A stretch of DNA of 64,000 nucleotides from Rhodococcus sp. SGAir0479 (GCF_005484805.1 NZ_CP039432.1:2728001-2792000), one strand, 5' to 3'; shown: positions 16,908 to 26,958, counted from the stretch's first letter. Numbers and translations are program-made. Notes: a model not told the origin generated them from the sequence alone.

Positions 16908-17825
16908 TCAGCGAGCGGTGGCCGCCTTGACGATCTCGTACATCTCGGCGATCGCCCGTGCGCAGTCGTTCTGGGTGTAGCCCAGCAGCGCGGTCTCCTC
17001 GGGATCGGTCTCGTACGAGATGACGTTGCCGCGGCCCTGGACGATGAAGCTGTCCGGCAGCAGCGGATGCTCCTCGTCGCGCTCCTCGATGGTGCGGTTG
17101 CCGCCGGCCGCGTCGACCAGCAGCTGGAAGTACTCGGTGAACGTGAGGTTCTGGTCGCCGATGAGGTACGCCTTGCCGGGCGCCGCGTGCTGCAGGGCAC
17201 CCCAGATCGCCTCGGCGAGGGACTGCGCGGACATGTAGTTCGTGCCGCCGGCGGGGGCGAAGTCGGGGATCTGCGGTTCGTTGCCGGCGGCCCACGAGAA
17301 CAGCCGGCGGTACCGCTTGGCGGACACCCCGCTGATGGCACCGAGGATCGACGGCGGGTTCAGCGTGGACACCGCGAAGGTGTCGTCCGCCAGCGCACGC
17401 GCGCCCTCGTCTGCCGCCTTGCGCGCCGCGACGTACGGCATCGTCTCCGCGTACTCCGGGCGGAGGTGGTGGTAGTAGCTGCCCACCTGGACGAAGCGGC
17501 CCACGCCGGCCTCCTTGGCGAGTGCGGCGAACCGCGGCACCCCGCCGGACTGCGTCTTCTCCCAGAACTCGGCCTCGTCGACACCCCGGCCCATGTGCCG
17601 GATGTCCTGGCCCGCGGCGAACACGATGCCTTCGTACGGCGCCAGATCGTCGGCGGTGAACGTCTGCTCCGTGTAGTCGCCCAGCAGCACCGGGAAGTCC
17701 TTCACCGGCGAGTCGTCGGCCAGCGGGTTGCGGGCGGCGACAGTGACGTCGTTACCCTGTCCGCGCAGGTGGAGGGCCGTGTGGGCGCCGATCATGCCGG
17801 TGCCGCCGACGATCAGGATCTTCAT
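16908..17825 (-). CDS. NAD(P)-binding epimerase/reductase-like protein (atypical extended SDR)
   Basis: A 305-residue Rossmann-fold protein in the middle of the aromatic block. The N-terminal GGTGMIG (residues 7-13) is an extended-SDR nucleotide site. The expected YxxxK catalytic pair is not present. The nearest is Tyr131 with Lys136 (YVAARK), one residue too far, so it may be an atypical SDR or have lost SDR chemistry. A stretch FSWAAGNEPQIPDFAPAGGTNYMS resembles substrate-binding regions of epimerases. AGAGG precedes the ATG at 17825. It converges with pcaF and is transcribed in the same direction as pobA. No step of the known pathway needs it, and its substrate is unknown. Confidence 0.75.
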   Translation of the reverse strand: MKILIVGGTGMIGAHTALHLRGQGNDVTVAARNPLADDSPVKDFPVLLGDYTEQTFTADDLAPYEGIVFAAGQDIRHMGRGVDEAEFWEKTQSGGVPRFAALAKEAGVGRFVQVGSYYHHLRPEYAETMPYVAARKAADEGARALADDTFAVSTLNPPSILGAISGVSAKRYRRLFSWAAGNEPQIPDFAPAGGTNYMSAQSLAEAIWGALQHAAPGKAYLIGDQNLTFTEYFQLLVDAAGGNRTIEERDEEHPLLPDSFIVQGRGNVISYETDPEETALLGYTQNDCARAIAEMYEIVKAATAR

Positions 17826-17973
17826 GGAATGCCTCTTCTGTAGGTGGAGCACTTACTGCGCTTTCCGAACCTACGGACGCCGCGCCCGCCGGCACGCGGG
17901 GATTCTCGGCGACCGGGAGAACCGCGGCGGAGAGTCTCCGTCACGCGACGACACCGCTCCCCTGCCGACATAC

Positions 17974-18013
17974 GAGTTCGACCGGCCCACCCCGACGTGG
18001 ACCGGTCGAACTC
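17974..18013 (-). terminator. Stem-loop terminator after pobA
   Basis: A perfect 12-bp inverted repeat (GAGTTCGACCGG and CCGGTCGAACTC) with a 16-base loop lies 16 bases beyond the pobA stop. The 203-bp gap it occupies otherwise holds only the upstream region of the reductase-like gene. Confidence 0.75.
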
Positions 18014-18028
18014 ACCACCGACGTCGGG

Positions 18029-19301
<1,273 letters not shown>

Positions 19302-19332
19302 AAAGGTTTGCGTCCACCGTGGGAGACGTCGG

Positions 19333-20088
19333 TCACGCCAGGCCGCGCGAGATGCCGCGGACGGCGGCGCGCAACGCCGGAATCAGCGGCGCCGGATCGG
19401 CCTCCGCGCCGACGACCACCGAGATCGAGGCGACCACCTCGCCCGTCCTGCGCAGCAACGGCGCGGCCACCGCAAGGGTGCCGATGTTGAGGTGCTCGCG
19501 GCACACGACGAAGCCGCTGCGCCGGATGTCGTCGAGCACCTGGCGGAGCCGGTGCTCGGAGGTGATGGTGTGGGGCGTGAACCGCTCCAGCCCGGCGGCG
19601 AGGACCTCGTCGAGCAGCCTCTCCCCGCCGTGGGCCAACAACACCAGCCCACCGCTCGACGCGTGCAGCGGAAGCCGGCCGCCCGCGCGGCCGACCACGG
19701 CGACGGCGCCGCGCGCGGACAGTCGTTCCAGGTAGAGCGCCTCGAGCCCCTCCCTCACGATCAACTGGACGTTCTCGTGGGTGGCCTCGTAGAGGTCCTC
19801 GAGGTACGGCATCGCGACCTGCCGCAGGCCGTGTGCGCGCGGCGCCAGCGCCCCCAGCTCCCACAGCCGGACGCCGATCTCGTAGCGACCGTCGTCGGCG
19901 CGTTCGAGCGCACCGTTGGCCACCAGCTGCGCACACAGGCGGTGGACCGTGGGCAACGGCAGACCGGTCCGCCGACTGAGGTCGGACTGCGTCATCCGGG
20001 GCCGCGCCGCCGAGAAACACCCGAGCACGGTGAAGGCCCGGCCGAGCATGCTGCGGGCCGCGTCGGCTGCCTCGTTCCCGTCGTCCAC
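19333..20088 (-). CDS. IclR-family regulator, probable activator of pobA
   Basis: A 251-residue IclR protein: N-terminal winged helix (residues ~16-75, MTQSDLSRRTGLPLPTVHRLCAQL) and a C-terminal effector domain (ALYLERLSARGAVAVVGRAGGRLPLHASSGG; CREHLNIGTLAVAAPL). It stands between pobA (downstream, same strand) and the divergent AAHS transporter gene, the usual place for a PobR-like regulator that senses 4-hydroxybenzoate. The GTG at 20088 is taken as start because upstream codons in the open frame lack family character. The Shine-Dalgarno is weak, so the start is uncertain. It is clearly distinct from PcaR. Confidence 0.85.
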   Translation of the reverse strand: MDDGNEAADAARSMLGRAFTVLGCFSAARPRMTQSDLSRRTGLPLPTVHRLCAQLVANGALERADDGRYEIGVRLWELGALAPRAHGLRQVAMPYLEDLYEATHENVQLIVREGLEALYLERLSARGAVAVVGRAGGRLPLHASSGGLVLLAHGGERLLDEVLAAGLERFTPHTITSEHRLRQVLDDIRRSGFVVCREHLNIGTLAVAAPLLRRTGEVVASISVVVGAEADPAPLIPALRAAVRGISRGLA

Positions 20089-20132
20089 CCCTCGATTGTC
20101 CCCGGCGCGCGAGGCCCAACCGACCACGACAA

Positions 20133-20142
20133 ACCAGCTGGT
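20133..20142. promoter_or_regulatory. Small palindrome between the IclR gene and the transporter gene
   Basis: ACCAGCTGGT is a perfect 10-bp palindrome 45 bp upstream of the IclR-type gene and next to the transporter -35 box. It could be an autoregulatory site. Evidence is weak. Confidence 0.25.
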
Positions 20143-20149
20143 CTGCAGT

Positions 20150-20179
20150 TTGACATTCGCTTGTGACCCAGCCAACAAT
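20150..20179 (+). promoter_or_regulatory. Candidate promoter of the AAHS transporter gene
   Basis: A consensus -35 box TTGACA (20150-20155) is followed after 18 bp by AACAAT (20174-20179). The tandem operator pair starts seven bases later. The order -35, -10, operator is the same as at pcaH. Confidence 0.45.
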
Positions 20180-20185
20180 GACCGG

Positions 20186-20219
20186 GTTCTCATTTTGAAC
20201 GGTGGTTCGTATTGCGAAC
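20186..20219. promoter_or_regulatory. Candidate PcaR operator pair before the transporter gene
   Basis: GTTCTCATTTTGAAC (20186-20200, 11 of 15) and the perfect inverted repeat GTTCG-TATTG-CGAAC (20205-20219) have centres 19 bp apart, as in the pcaI and pcaH pairs. The second is the best copy in the block and serves here as the reference sequence. Confidence 0.7.
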
Positions 20220-20240
20220 ACCCGAGTTTGCGGAGATGTG

Positions 20241-21527
20241 ATGAGCACCATCGAACGACCCGTGAGCCGCGGCACGTCCGCGCGCTGGGTGGCACCCCTC
20301 TGTTGGATCGCGGTCCTACTCGACGGTTTCGACATGGTCGTGCTCGGCACGGTCATTCCGTCCCTGCGCGAGTACGGCGACTGGAACCTGAGCACCAGCA
20401 CCATCACGACGATCACGACGTTCGGTCTGGTCGGCATGACGATCGGCGCGCTCACCATCGGCACCCTCACCGACGTGGTCGGGCGGCGGCGGGCACTGAT
20501 CTTCGCGGTCACCGCCTTCTCGATCCTCACGCTGCTCTGCGCGGTGGCGCCCAACCCGTTCCTGTTCGGCCTCTTCCGGTTCCTGTCCGGGATCGGACTC
20601 GGTGGCGCCCTGCCCACCGCCTTGGCGCTGGTCAACGAGTTCTCCAAGAAGCAGGGCGGCGGCTCCGCCTCCACGATGCTGATGACCGGCTACCACGTCG
20701 GAGCCGTCGCGACCGCGGCCCTGGCACTGGTGCTCATCGATCCGTTCGGCTGGCACTCGATGTTCGTCGTCGGCGCGCTGCCGGCCCTGGTGCTCGTCCC
20801 GCTGATGATCCGCTACCTGCCGGAATCGCCGTCCTATCTGCTCTCGCGCGGCCGTCGCGACGAGGCCGAGCGGATCGCCGCGCAGTACGGTCTGATCCTC
20901 GAGCCGGAGGTGGCCACCACGGACGGCGTCGCCCCTGCACCCGCCCAGCCCGCGCGCCAGCTGTTCGCGCCGAAGTTCCTGCGCAACAGCATCGCCATCT
21001 GGGTCGCCTCGTTCATGGGCCTGCTGCTGGTGTACGGCCTCAACACGTGGCTGCCGACGATCATGCGGGAGGCCGGCTACGAGCTGGGCGCCGCGCTGAC
21101 GCTGCTGCTGGTGCTCAACGCGGGAGCCGTCGTGGGTCTGCTGATCGCCGGCGGTGTCGCCGACCGGATCGGGCCGCGGACCGCGTGCATCGTGTGGTTC
21201 GCCGGTGCGGCCCTGTTCCTGGCCCTGCTCAGCGTCAAGATCGCGGGCGGCATCTACGTCATGGTCTTCCTGGCCGGCTGCTTCGTGTTCAGCGCGCAGG
21301 TGCTCGTGTACGCCTTCACGAGCGCCAGCCACCCGGCCAACATCCGCGCCACCGCCCTGGGCTGGTCCGCCGGCGTCGGCCGCGTGGGCGCCATCTGCGG
21401 CCCGCTGCTCGGCGGCCTGCTGCTCGACGCCGGCTACGCGGTGCCGTGGGGCTTCTACGCCTTCGCCCTGGTCGGACTCATCGGCCTGGTCGCCATCTCG
21501 GCGAGCCGGGCGGTCAAGGCCGCCTGA
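20241..21527 (+). CDS. pcaK: Aromatic acid:H+ symporter, AAHS family (PcaK-like)
   Basis: A 428-residue major-facilitator protein that probably imports 4-hydroxybenzoate or protocatechuate. Helix 1 carries the AAHS motif DGFDMVVLGTVIPSL, with the acidic residues needed for aromatic transport. The loop after helix 2 is GTLTDVVGRRRA (the MFS D-R signature), and 12 hydrophobic segments can be traced, with a central hydrophilic loop near 215-250 and a second GGVADRIGPR loop. The ATG at 20241 has GGAG upstream. The PcaR-like operator pair in its promoter ties it to the pca regulon. The exact substrate is inferred; benzoate or vanillate carriers look similar. Confidence 0.88.
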   Translation: MSTIERPVSRGTSARWVAPLCWIAVLLDGFDMVVLGTVIPSLREYGDWNLSTSTITTITTFGLVGMTIGALTIGTLTDVVGRRRALIFAVTAFSILTLLCAVAPNPFLFGLFRFLSGIGLGGALPTALALVNEFSKKQGGGSASTMLMTGYHVGAVATAALALVLIDPFGWHSMFVVGALPALVLVPLMIRYLPESPSYLLSRGRRDEAERIAAQYGLILEPEVATTDGVAPAPAQPARQLFAPKFLRNSIAIWVASFMGLLLVYGLNTWLPTIMREAGYELGAALTLLLVLNAGAVVGLLIAGGVADRIGPRTACIVWFAGAALFLALLSVKIAGGIYVMVFLAGCFVFSAQVLVYAFTSASHPANIRATALGWSAGVGRVGAICGPLLGGLLLDAGYAVPWGFYAFALVGLIGLVAISASRAVKAA

Positions 21528-21562
21528 CCTTCTCGAGTCCCCTGTCGCAGTTCCCCCTCAGG

Positions 21563-21603
21563 ACGACGAACGCCGATCGGCAAATCCGATCGGCGTTCGT
21601 CGT
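21563..21603. terminator. Perfect 18-bp stem terminator after pcaK
   Basis: Arms of 18 bp (ACGACGAACGCCGATCGG and exact complement) around the loop CAAAT lie between the converging pcaK and SGNH-hydrolase genes. It marks the right boundary of the aromatic block. Confidence 0.88.
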
Positions 21604-21614
21604 CGTGGTAGGGG

Positions 21615-22391
21615 TCAGCGGATGGGTGCGAGGGTGGGGCGCTTGGCCGCGATTCCATCCCCGGAGGACGTCCCGCGCACCCGGCGGCCGATCCACGGAA
21701 CCAGGAAGTCCCTGGTCCACAGCAGGTCGGCACGGCGCTGCGCGGCCCGCTCGGTCGGCAGGTCCGGGCCGAGCGGGTCGACCACGATGTGATGCTCGAC
21801 GCCGAGCGTCTCGAGCACCCGGATGGCCATGTTCTGGTGCCCCGGCGTGGACATGTGCAGCCGGTCCCAGTCCCACATCCGCAGGTCCTCGTACTCGTCG
21901 AATCGCCAGAAGTCGACGAGCTTCGCGCCGTGCCGGTCGGCGACCTCGCGCACCAGTTCGTTGTAGATCGCCGACCGACCGCGGATCTTCGAGAACACCG
22001 CGGACCAGCCCGCGTCGAATGCCGTCCACATCAGCACGGTCGCACCGGTCGCGGCGAGCTTGCCGATCGCCTCGTCGTACCGGGCCACCAGCGCATCGAG
22101 GTCGACCGACGGGCGCATCAGGTCGTTGCCGCCCGCGTAGATCGTGACAAGGTCCGGCTCCAGCGCGATCGCGGCGTCCACCTGCTCGTCGATGATGGGG
22201 CCGAGCAGCCGGCCGCGGATCGCGAGGTTCGCGTACCCGAAATCGGCACTGCGCGTGGCCAACTCCTCGGCGACTCGGTCGGCCCAGCCGCGCAGGCCGT
22301 TCGGCCGGGTCGCGTCGGGATCGCCGACCCCCTCGGTGAACGAGTCACCGAGGGCGACATACCTGTGGAAGACCGGTTCGTGCGACATCAT
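21615..22391 (-). CDS. SGNH/GDSL-family hydrolase
   Basis: A 258-residue cytoplasmic esterase or lipase-like protein with the four SGNH blocks: GDSFTEG with nucleophile Ser17, the Gly in the NLAIRG segment, GGND, and the DRLHMSTPGH block holding the catalytic Asp-x-x-His. No signal peptide is visible. Two ATGs (22391, 22388) are equally possible. It follows manC on the same strand after about 50 bases, with a short hairpin between, so it may be cotranscribed with the cell-wall sugar genes. The natural ester substrate is unknown. Confidence 0.88.
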   Translation of the reverse strand: MMSHEPVFHRYVALGDSFTEGVGDPDATRPNGLRGWADRVAEELATRSADFGYANLAIRGRLLGPIIDEQVDAAIALEPDLVTIYAGGNDLMRPSVDLDALVARYDEAIGKLAATGATVLMWTAFDAGWSAVFSKIRGRSAIYNELVREVADRHGAKLVDFWRFDEYEDLRMWDWDRLHMSTPGHQNMAIRVLETLGVEHHIVVDPLGPDLPTERAAQRRADLLWTRDFLVPWIGRRVRGTSSGDGIAAKRPTLAPIR

Positions 22392-22431
22392 GCTCCCAGT
22401 ATTTCAGTAGCAAGGCTAAAGAAGCCGGTGG

Positions 22432-22447
22432 CGTGTGGAATCACACG
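22432..22447 (-). terminator. Small hairpin at the manC stop
   Basis: CGTGTG-GAAT-CACACG overlaps the manC stop codon. The six-base-pair stem is short, so termination is likely to be partial. Confidence 0.3.
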
Positions 22448-23520
22448 TCGGTACTGAACCGCACTCCGCCGTCGGGAAGCTTGACGCCGGGCCACACCCG
22501 GGCGCCGCTGATGAGCTCGCACCGGGCGCCGACGTCGGCGCCGTCCCCGATCACGGCGTCGCGCACGAGCGCACGCGGACCGATCCGGGCACCGAAGCCG
22601 ATGATCGACCGTTCGACGACCGCGCCGGCCTCCACCTGCGCGCCGTCGAACAGGACGGCACCGTCCAGTCGCGCCCCGGCGCCGACCTCCGCGCCGCGGC
22701 CGACGACGGTGCCGCCGATCAGCAGCGCACCGGGAGCGACACCGGCACCGGGGTGGACCAGGGACTCGCCGCGCGGCCCCTCGAGTGCGGGCGACGGCGC
22801 GATGCCGCGCACCAGATCCGCCGAGCCGCGCACGAAGTCGTCGGGGGTGCCCATGTCGCGCCAGTACGAACTGTCGACGTGACCGAACACGCGGGCGCCG
22901 TCGGCCAGCAGCGCCGGGAACACCTCGCGCTCCACGGAGACCGGGCGGTCCGACGGAATCTTCTCGATGATCTCGCGGCGGAAGACGTAGCAGCCGGCGT
23001 TGATCTGGTCGGTCGGCGGATCCTGGGTCTTCTCCAGGAACTCCGTCACACGGCCGTCCTCGTCGGTGGGCACGCAACCGAACGCGCGGGGGTCACCCAC
23101 GCGCACCAGGTGCAGCGTGACGTCGGCGTTGGTCCGGAAGTGGGTGTCGAGTACCGCGCCGAGATCGGTGCCGCCGAGCACGTCGCCGTTGAAGACCATG
23201 ACGTTGTCGGCCCGCAGGCTGGGCAGCACGTTGCGGATACCGCCGCCGGTGCCCATCGGCTCGACCTCGGTGACGTACTCGAGCTCGAGTCCCAGGTCGC
23301 TGCCGTCGCCGAAGTGCTCCTCGAAGACCTCGGCCTTGAACGACGTGCCGAGCACGACGTGGGTGATCCCCGCGGCCTTGATGCGGGCCAGCAGGTGCGT
23401 GAGGAACGGCAACCCGGCGGTCGGCAGCATCGGCTTGGGCGCTGACAGCGTCAACGGCCGCAGCCGCGTGCCCTGACCACCCACCAGAACGACGGCATCG
23501 GTCGCCGCAGCATTCGTCAT
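22441..23520 (-). CDS. manC: Mannose-1-phosphate guanylyltransferase
   Basis: This enzyme makes GDP-mannose from mannose-1-phosphate and GTP, downstream of the manB/manA products encoded at the left of the window. The 359-residue protein has the nucleotidyltransferase signature GGQGTRLRPLT, the PKPMLP lysine segment, the metal-binding FNGDVL and a C-terminal left-handed beta-helix of hexapeptide-like repeats (VHPGAGVAPGALLIGG onward, residues ~260-345). The start overlaps the wbbL stop by four bases. It corresponds to Rv3264c, often called manB or manC. An NDP-glucose pyrophosphorylase is the main alternative. Confidence 0.9.
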   Translation of the reverse strand: MTNAAATDAVVLVGGQGTRLRPLTLSAPKPMLPTAGLPFLTHLLARIKAAGITHVVLGTSFKAEVFEEHFGDGSDLGLELEYVTEVEPMGTGGGIRNVLPSLRADNVMVFNGDVLGGTDLGAVLDTHFRTNADVTLHLVRVGDPRAFGCVPTDEDGRVTEFLEKTQDPPTDQINAGCYVFRREIIEKIPSDRPVSVEREVFPALLADGARVFGHVDSSYWRDMGTPDDFVRGSADLVRGIAPSPALEGPRGESLVHPGAGVAPGALLIGGTVVGRGAEVGAGARLDGAVLFDGAQVEAGAVVERSIIGFGARIGPRALVRDAVIGDGADVGARCELISGARVWPGVKLPDGGVRFSTDV

Positions 23521-24419
23521 GCTTTCCCCTCAATCTCGATTTCCCGACGCTCGTCGGCGCCGCGCTGCCGGACAGCAGCGGCGACGGCGAGCTTTGATCG
23601 CAGGGCGAGACCGCCCCGCAGCGCCCACCGCAGCGGCGCCTGCCACCACGCGGGGTGACGGTCGGCCTGGAAGCGGTAGGCACTTCGATGATGGGCGGGC
23701 AGCATCAACTCCGGATGCCGGCCCGCGGCGTGCCCCTTGGCGTGGGTCACCTCGGCGGACGGGACGAAGACGTTGAGCCAGCCGGCCTTGCCGAGCCGGT
23801 CCCCGAGGTCGACGTCCTCCATGTACATGAAGTAGCGCGAATCGAAGCCGTCGATCGAGTCGAACGCGGCCCGGCGCAGCAGCAGGCACGAGCCCGACAA
23901 CCATCCCGCGGGGCGCTCGGCGACGGTCTCGTTCTCCTGGCGGTACCGCTGCGTCCACGGATTCGACGGCCACACCGTGCCGAGAACCGCGTGCCCGGCC
24001 CCGGAGACCAGGTCGGGCACCGCCCGCGCCGACGGGTACACGCTGCCGTCCGGCTCCCGGACCAGCGGACCCAGGGAACCGGCCCGCGGCCACCGCTCGG
24101 CGGCGGCGAGCAGCTCGTCGATCGCGCCGGGCGACCACCGCACGTCGGGGTTGACGACGACGACGAACTCGATGTCGGGGTCGATCTCGGCGACGGCGCG
24201 GTTGATCGCGCCGCCGTAGCCGATGTTGCCGCCGGTGCGCAGCAGCCGGACATGATCGTGAGCTGCGGCCGCGGCCTCGGGTGCACCGTCGGTGGACCCG
24301 TTGTCGGCCAGGATGACCTGCGGTTTCAGGACCGTCGCGTCGGCCAGCGTGCTCAGGAAATGCTCCAGATGCTCGCCCGGCGAGTAGGTCACCGTCACCA
24401 CGGCCAGCTTCGAACTCAC
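23517..24419 (-). CDS. wbbL: Rhamnosyltransferase WbbL (arabinogalactan linker)
   Basis: This GT2-family enzyme adds L-rhamnose from dTDP-rhamnose to decaprenyl-diphosphoryl-GlcNAc, forming the linker between arabinogalactan and peptidoglycan at the inner membrane face. The 300-residue protein has the GT-A motifs VTVTYSPGEHL, ADNGSTD, VVNPDVRW (metal site) and SGSCLLLRRAAFDSIDGFDSRYFMYMEDVDL, with the acceptor-site acidic ED. Its position with rmlD and manC matches Rv3265c. It overlaps manC by four bases. The enzyme is essential in mycobacteria. Confidence 0.92.
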   Translation of the reverse strand: MSSKLAVVTVTYSPGEHLEHFLSTLADATVLKPQVILADNGSTDGAPEAAAAAHDHVRLLRTGGNIGYGGAINRAVAEIDPDIEFVVVVNPDVRWSPGAIDELLAAAERWPRAGSLGPLVREPDGSVYPSARAVPDLVSGAGHAVLGTVWPSNPWTQRYRQENETVAERPAGWLSGSCLLLRRAAFDSIDGFDSRYFMYMEDVDLGDRLGKAGWLNVFVPSAEVTHAKGHAAGRHPELMLPAHHRSAYRFQADRHPAWWQAPLRWALRGGLALRSKLAVAAAVRQRGADERREIEIEGKA

Positions 24420-24453
24420 GCGGGCAAGCCTAGCCGGAATGCCCCGCTCGTCC

Positions 24454-25335
24454 TCATCCGAGCCGCGCCAGCGCGTCGGCGAGCGCGTCCCGCCACGGCC
24501 GCAGCGGGGTCAGTCCGGCGGCCTCCCACGACCGCGGGGAGAGCACCGAGTACGCAGGCCGCGGTGCGGGCCGGACGAACTCGGCGCTCGAGCACGCGCG
24601 CACCCGCTCGGGGTCGGCGCCGACCTCGGCGAAGACCGCCCGCGCCAGGTCGAACCAGGTCGCCGAACCGGCGTTGGTCGCGTGCAGCGTGGGGACGCCA
24701 CGGCCACCGGTGCGGGCGAGCTCGAGCAGGCCCGCCGCGAGATCCACCGCGTAGGTGGGCGATCCGAGCTGGTCGTCGACCACCTGCACGGTCTCGCGCT
24801 CGCGTTCGAGCCGCAGCATGGTCGCGACGAAGTCGCTGTCGGCGCCGGTGTACACCCACGCCGTCCGCACGACCTGCGCGTCGGGCAGCGCCCGCCGCAC
24901 GGCCTGCTCCCCCGCCAGCTTGGTCCGCCCGTACGCGCTCCGCGGACCGGTGGCGTCGTCGGCCTCGTAGGGCGCGTGCGCGTCCCCGGGGAACACGTAG
25001 TCCGTGGAGACGTGGATCAGCCCGGCGCCCGCCCGCGCACACGCCTCGGCGACGTTGCGCGCGCCGCGCTCGTTGACCGCGGCGGCGGCCGCCTCGTCCG
25101 ACTCGGCCGCGTCGACGGCCGTGTAGGCGGCGCAGTTCACCACGACGGATCCGGGCTCGACCCACGAGTCGACCGCCTCGCGGTCGGTGATGTCGAGCTC
25201 GGCCGACCCGACACCGACCGCCGACACGCCCGCGGCCTCGGCACATTGCAACAGCCGGGCGCCGAGTTGTCCCCGCGCACCCGTGACCAGAATCCTTCGC
25301 ACAGCGACCGAGTCTGGCACGCCGAGTGCCGCCAT
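24454..25335 (-). CDS. rmlD: dTDP-4-dehydrorhamnose reductase
   Basis: This enzyme reduces dTDP-4-dehydro-L-rhamnose to dTDP-L-rhamnose, the donor for WbbL. The 293-residue protein has the Rossmann motif TGARGQLG (18-25), the family stretch NCAAYTAVDAAE, STDYVFPG and the catalytic pair Tyr135-Lys139 (YGRTK). The ATG at 25335 is used. GTG codons at the following VPDSV and VRRIL positions are possible, and no Shine-Dalgarno decides. It is the first gene of rmlD-wbbL-manC and is divergent from the LCP gene, as in Rv3266c/Rv3267. Confidence 0.93.
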   Translation of the reverse strand: MAALGVPDSVAVRRILVTGARGQLGARLLQCAEAAGVSAVGVGSAELDITDREAVDSWVEPGSVVVNCAAYTAVDAAESDEAAAAAVNERGARNVAEACARAGAGLIHVSTDYVFPGDAHAPYEADDATGPRSAYGRTKLAGEQAVRRALPDAQVVRTAWVYTGADSDFVATMLRLERERETVQVVDDQLGSPTYAVDLAAGLLELARTGGRGVPTLHATNAGSATWFDLARAVFAEVGADPERVRACSSAEFVRPAPRPAYSVLSPRSWEAAGLTPLRPWRDALADALARLG

Positions 25336-25405
25336 GCCTTGTCGAAGCGCAATCCCCAGTAGCCTTGTCGCCAGTATGAGAATCGACCGCCAGGGAGGCG
25401 CACGC

Positions 25406-26926
25406 GTGCCACAGGAGCCCACCGCACGGCAGGTGCCGCGTCCACCGGCCCCCGCTTCCCGCATCCAGATCGCCGTCGCGGTCGCGGCGGTGCTCGTGTT
25501 GGTGGTCACCGGGTTCGCTTGGCGCAGTGTCGATTCCCTCCGATCGAGCCTGGCCACCATCGGGGACCTCGGGCTCGGCGGCGGCAAGGACGGCGCGGTG
25601 GACATCCTGCTGGTGGGCACCGACAGCCGCACCGACGCGCACGGAAACCCGCTGAGCGAGTCGGAACTCGCGTCGCTGCGTGCCGGCGAGGAGGTGGCGT
25701 CGAACACCGACACCATCATCCTGGTCCGGGTCCCCAACGACGGCAGCTCGGCCACCGCGATCTCCATCCCGCGCGATGCGTACGTCGACGTGCCCGGCAT
25801 CGGCAAGTCGAAGATCAACGCCGCGTACGGCGCCACCAAGGAGAGTGAGCGCCAGGAGCTCGTCGAGGACGGCAAGTCGGAGTCCGAGGCCGAGAAGCAG
25901 TCCACGAAGGCCGGCCGCGAGGCGCTCATCAAGTCGGTCGCGAATCTCACCGGCATCACGGTCGACCACTACGCGGAGATCGGCCTGCTCGGATTCGTCC
26001 TGCTCACCGACGCGGTCGGCGGCGTCGACGTGTGCCTCAACGCGGCTGTCGACGAACCACTCTCGGGTGCCCGGTTCACCGCCGGCGAGCAGACCCTCAA
26101 CGGTTCCAATGCGCTCAGCTTCGTCCGTCAGCGGCACGACCTGCCCCGCGGCGACCTCGACCGCATCGTCCGGCAGCAGGTGTTCATGGCCTCGCTCGTC
26201 CGGCAGGTCCTCAGCGCCAAGACGCTGACCAACCCGGGCAAGCTGAACCAGCTCTCCACCGCCGTGCAGCGTTCGGTGGTCCTCGATTCGGACTGGGACA
26301 TCATCGACTTCGCGACCCAGCTGCAGGACCTGGCAGGCGGCAACGTCAAGTTCGAGACCATTCCGGTCGTCGACATCAACGGCATGACCGACTACGGCGA
26401 GTCGATCGTCCAGGTCGACCCGAAGGCCGTGCGCAAGTACGTCGCCGGGCTCGTCGGAGCGGAGGCGCCCGACGACTCCGCCGACGACGCCTCGACGACG
26501 TCGTCCACGGTGCCCACCACGATGCCCGACATCGACGTCTCGTCGGTCACCGTCGACGTCGCCAACGACAGCAGCATCAGCGGTCTGGCCGCGAGTGTCG
26601 GCGACATCCTCGCGGCCGAGGGATTCGCGCTCGGCGACGTCGGCAACAACACCGGCACCTCGGTGACCCGCACGGCCGTGTACGCGAAGAAGGCGGACAG
26701 CGAAGCCGCGCAGGCGGTCTCGGTGACGCTCGGCGGCCTGCCCGTCGAGGAGGACTCGTCGCTGGCGTCCGGTGAGGTCCGCGTCGTGCTCGCCGGCGAC
26801 TACAAGAGCCCCACCGGATCGTCGTCCACGTCGGACGGTGTCTCGAGTGCCGGCACCTCCCCCACCCCCGTCGAACCGGGCCCCGCGATCGACGCCGGGA
26901 ACAAGGGCCCACACTGTGTGAACTGA
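25406..26926 (+). CDS. lcp1: LytR-CpsA-Psr (LCP) cell-wall ligase
   Basis: An LCP phosphotransferase; the Rv3267 orthologue (Lcp1) attaches arabinogalactan to peptidoglycan. The 506-residue protein has a cytoplasmic Pro-rich N-terminus and one membrane helix (~20-38). The extracytoplasmic LCP domain shows VDILLVGTDSRTD, SNTDTIILVRV, AISIPRDAYVDVPG and FVRQRHDLPRGDLDRIVRQQ, which hold the pyrophosphate-binding Asp/Arg residues. A C-terminal LytR_C domain follows (about 370-450) and then a Ser/Thr/Pro-rich tail. The GTG at 25406 has GGGAGG seven bases upstream and is preferred over an ATG at 25376. It is followed by a GC-rich hairpin. Confidence 0.9.
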   Translation: MPQEPTARQVPRPPAPASRIQIAVAVAAVLVLVVTGFAWRSVDSLRSSLATIGDLGLGGGKDGAVDILLVGTDSRTDAHGNPLSESELASLRAGEEVASNTDTIILVRVPNDGSSATAISIPRDAYVDVPGIGKSKINAAYGATKESERQELVEDGKSESEAEKQSTKAGREALIKSVANLTGITVDHYAEIGLLGFVLLTDAVGGVDVCLNAAVDEPLSGARFTAGEQTLNGSNALSFVRQRHDLPRGDLDRIVRQQVFMASLVRQVLSAKTLTNPGKLNQLSTAVQRSVVLDSDWDIIDFATQLQDLAGGNVKFETIPVVDINGMTDYGESIVQVDPKAVRKYVAGLVGAEAPDDSADDASTTSSTVPTTMPDIDVSSVTVDVANDSSISGLAASVGDILAAEGFALGDVGNNTGTSVTRTAVYAKKADSEAAQAVSVTLGGLPVEEDSSLASGEVRVVLAGDYKSPTGSSSTSDGVSSAGTSPTPVEPGPAIDAGNKGPHCVN

Positions 26927-26932
26927 GCCGAC

Positions 26933-26958
26933 CCGGAGCGGGCGCCCGCCCGCTCCGG
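26933..26958 (+). terminator. GC-rich hairpin after the LCP gene
   Basis: CCGGAGCGGGCG and CGCCCGCTCCGG form a perfect 12-bp inverted repeat with a two-base centre, ten bases after the LCP stop codon and 22 before the next gene. Confidence 0.7.
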
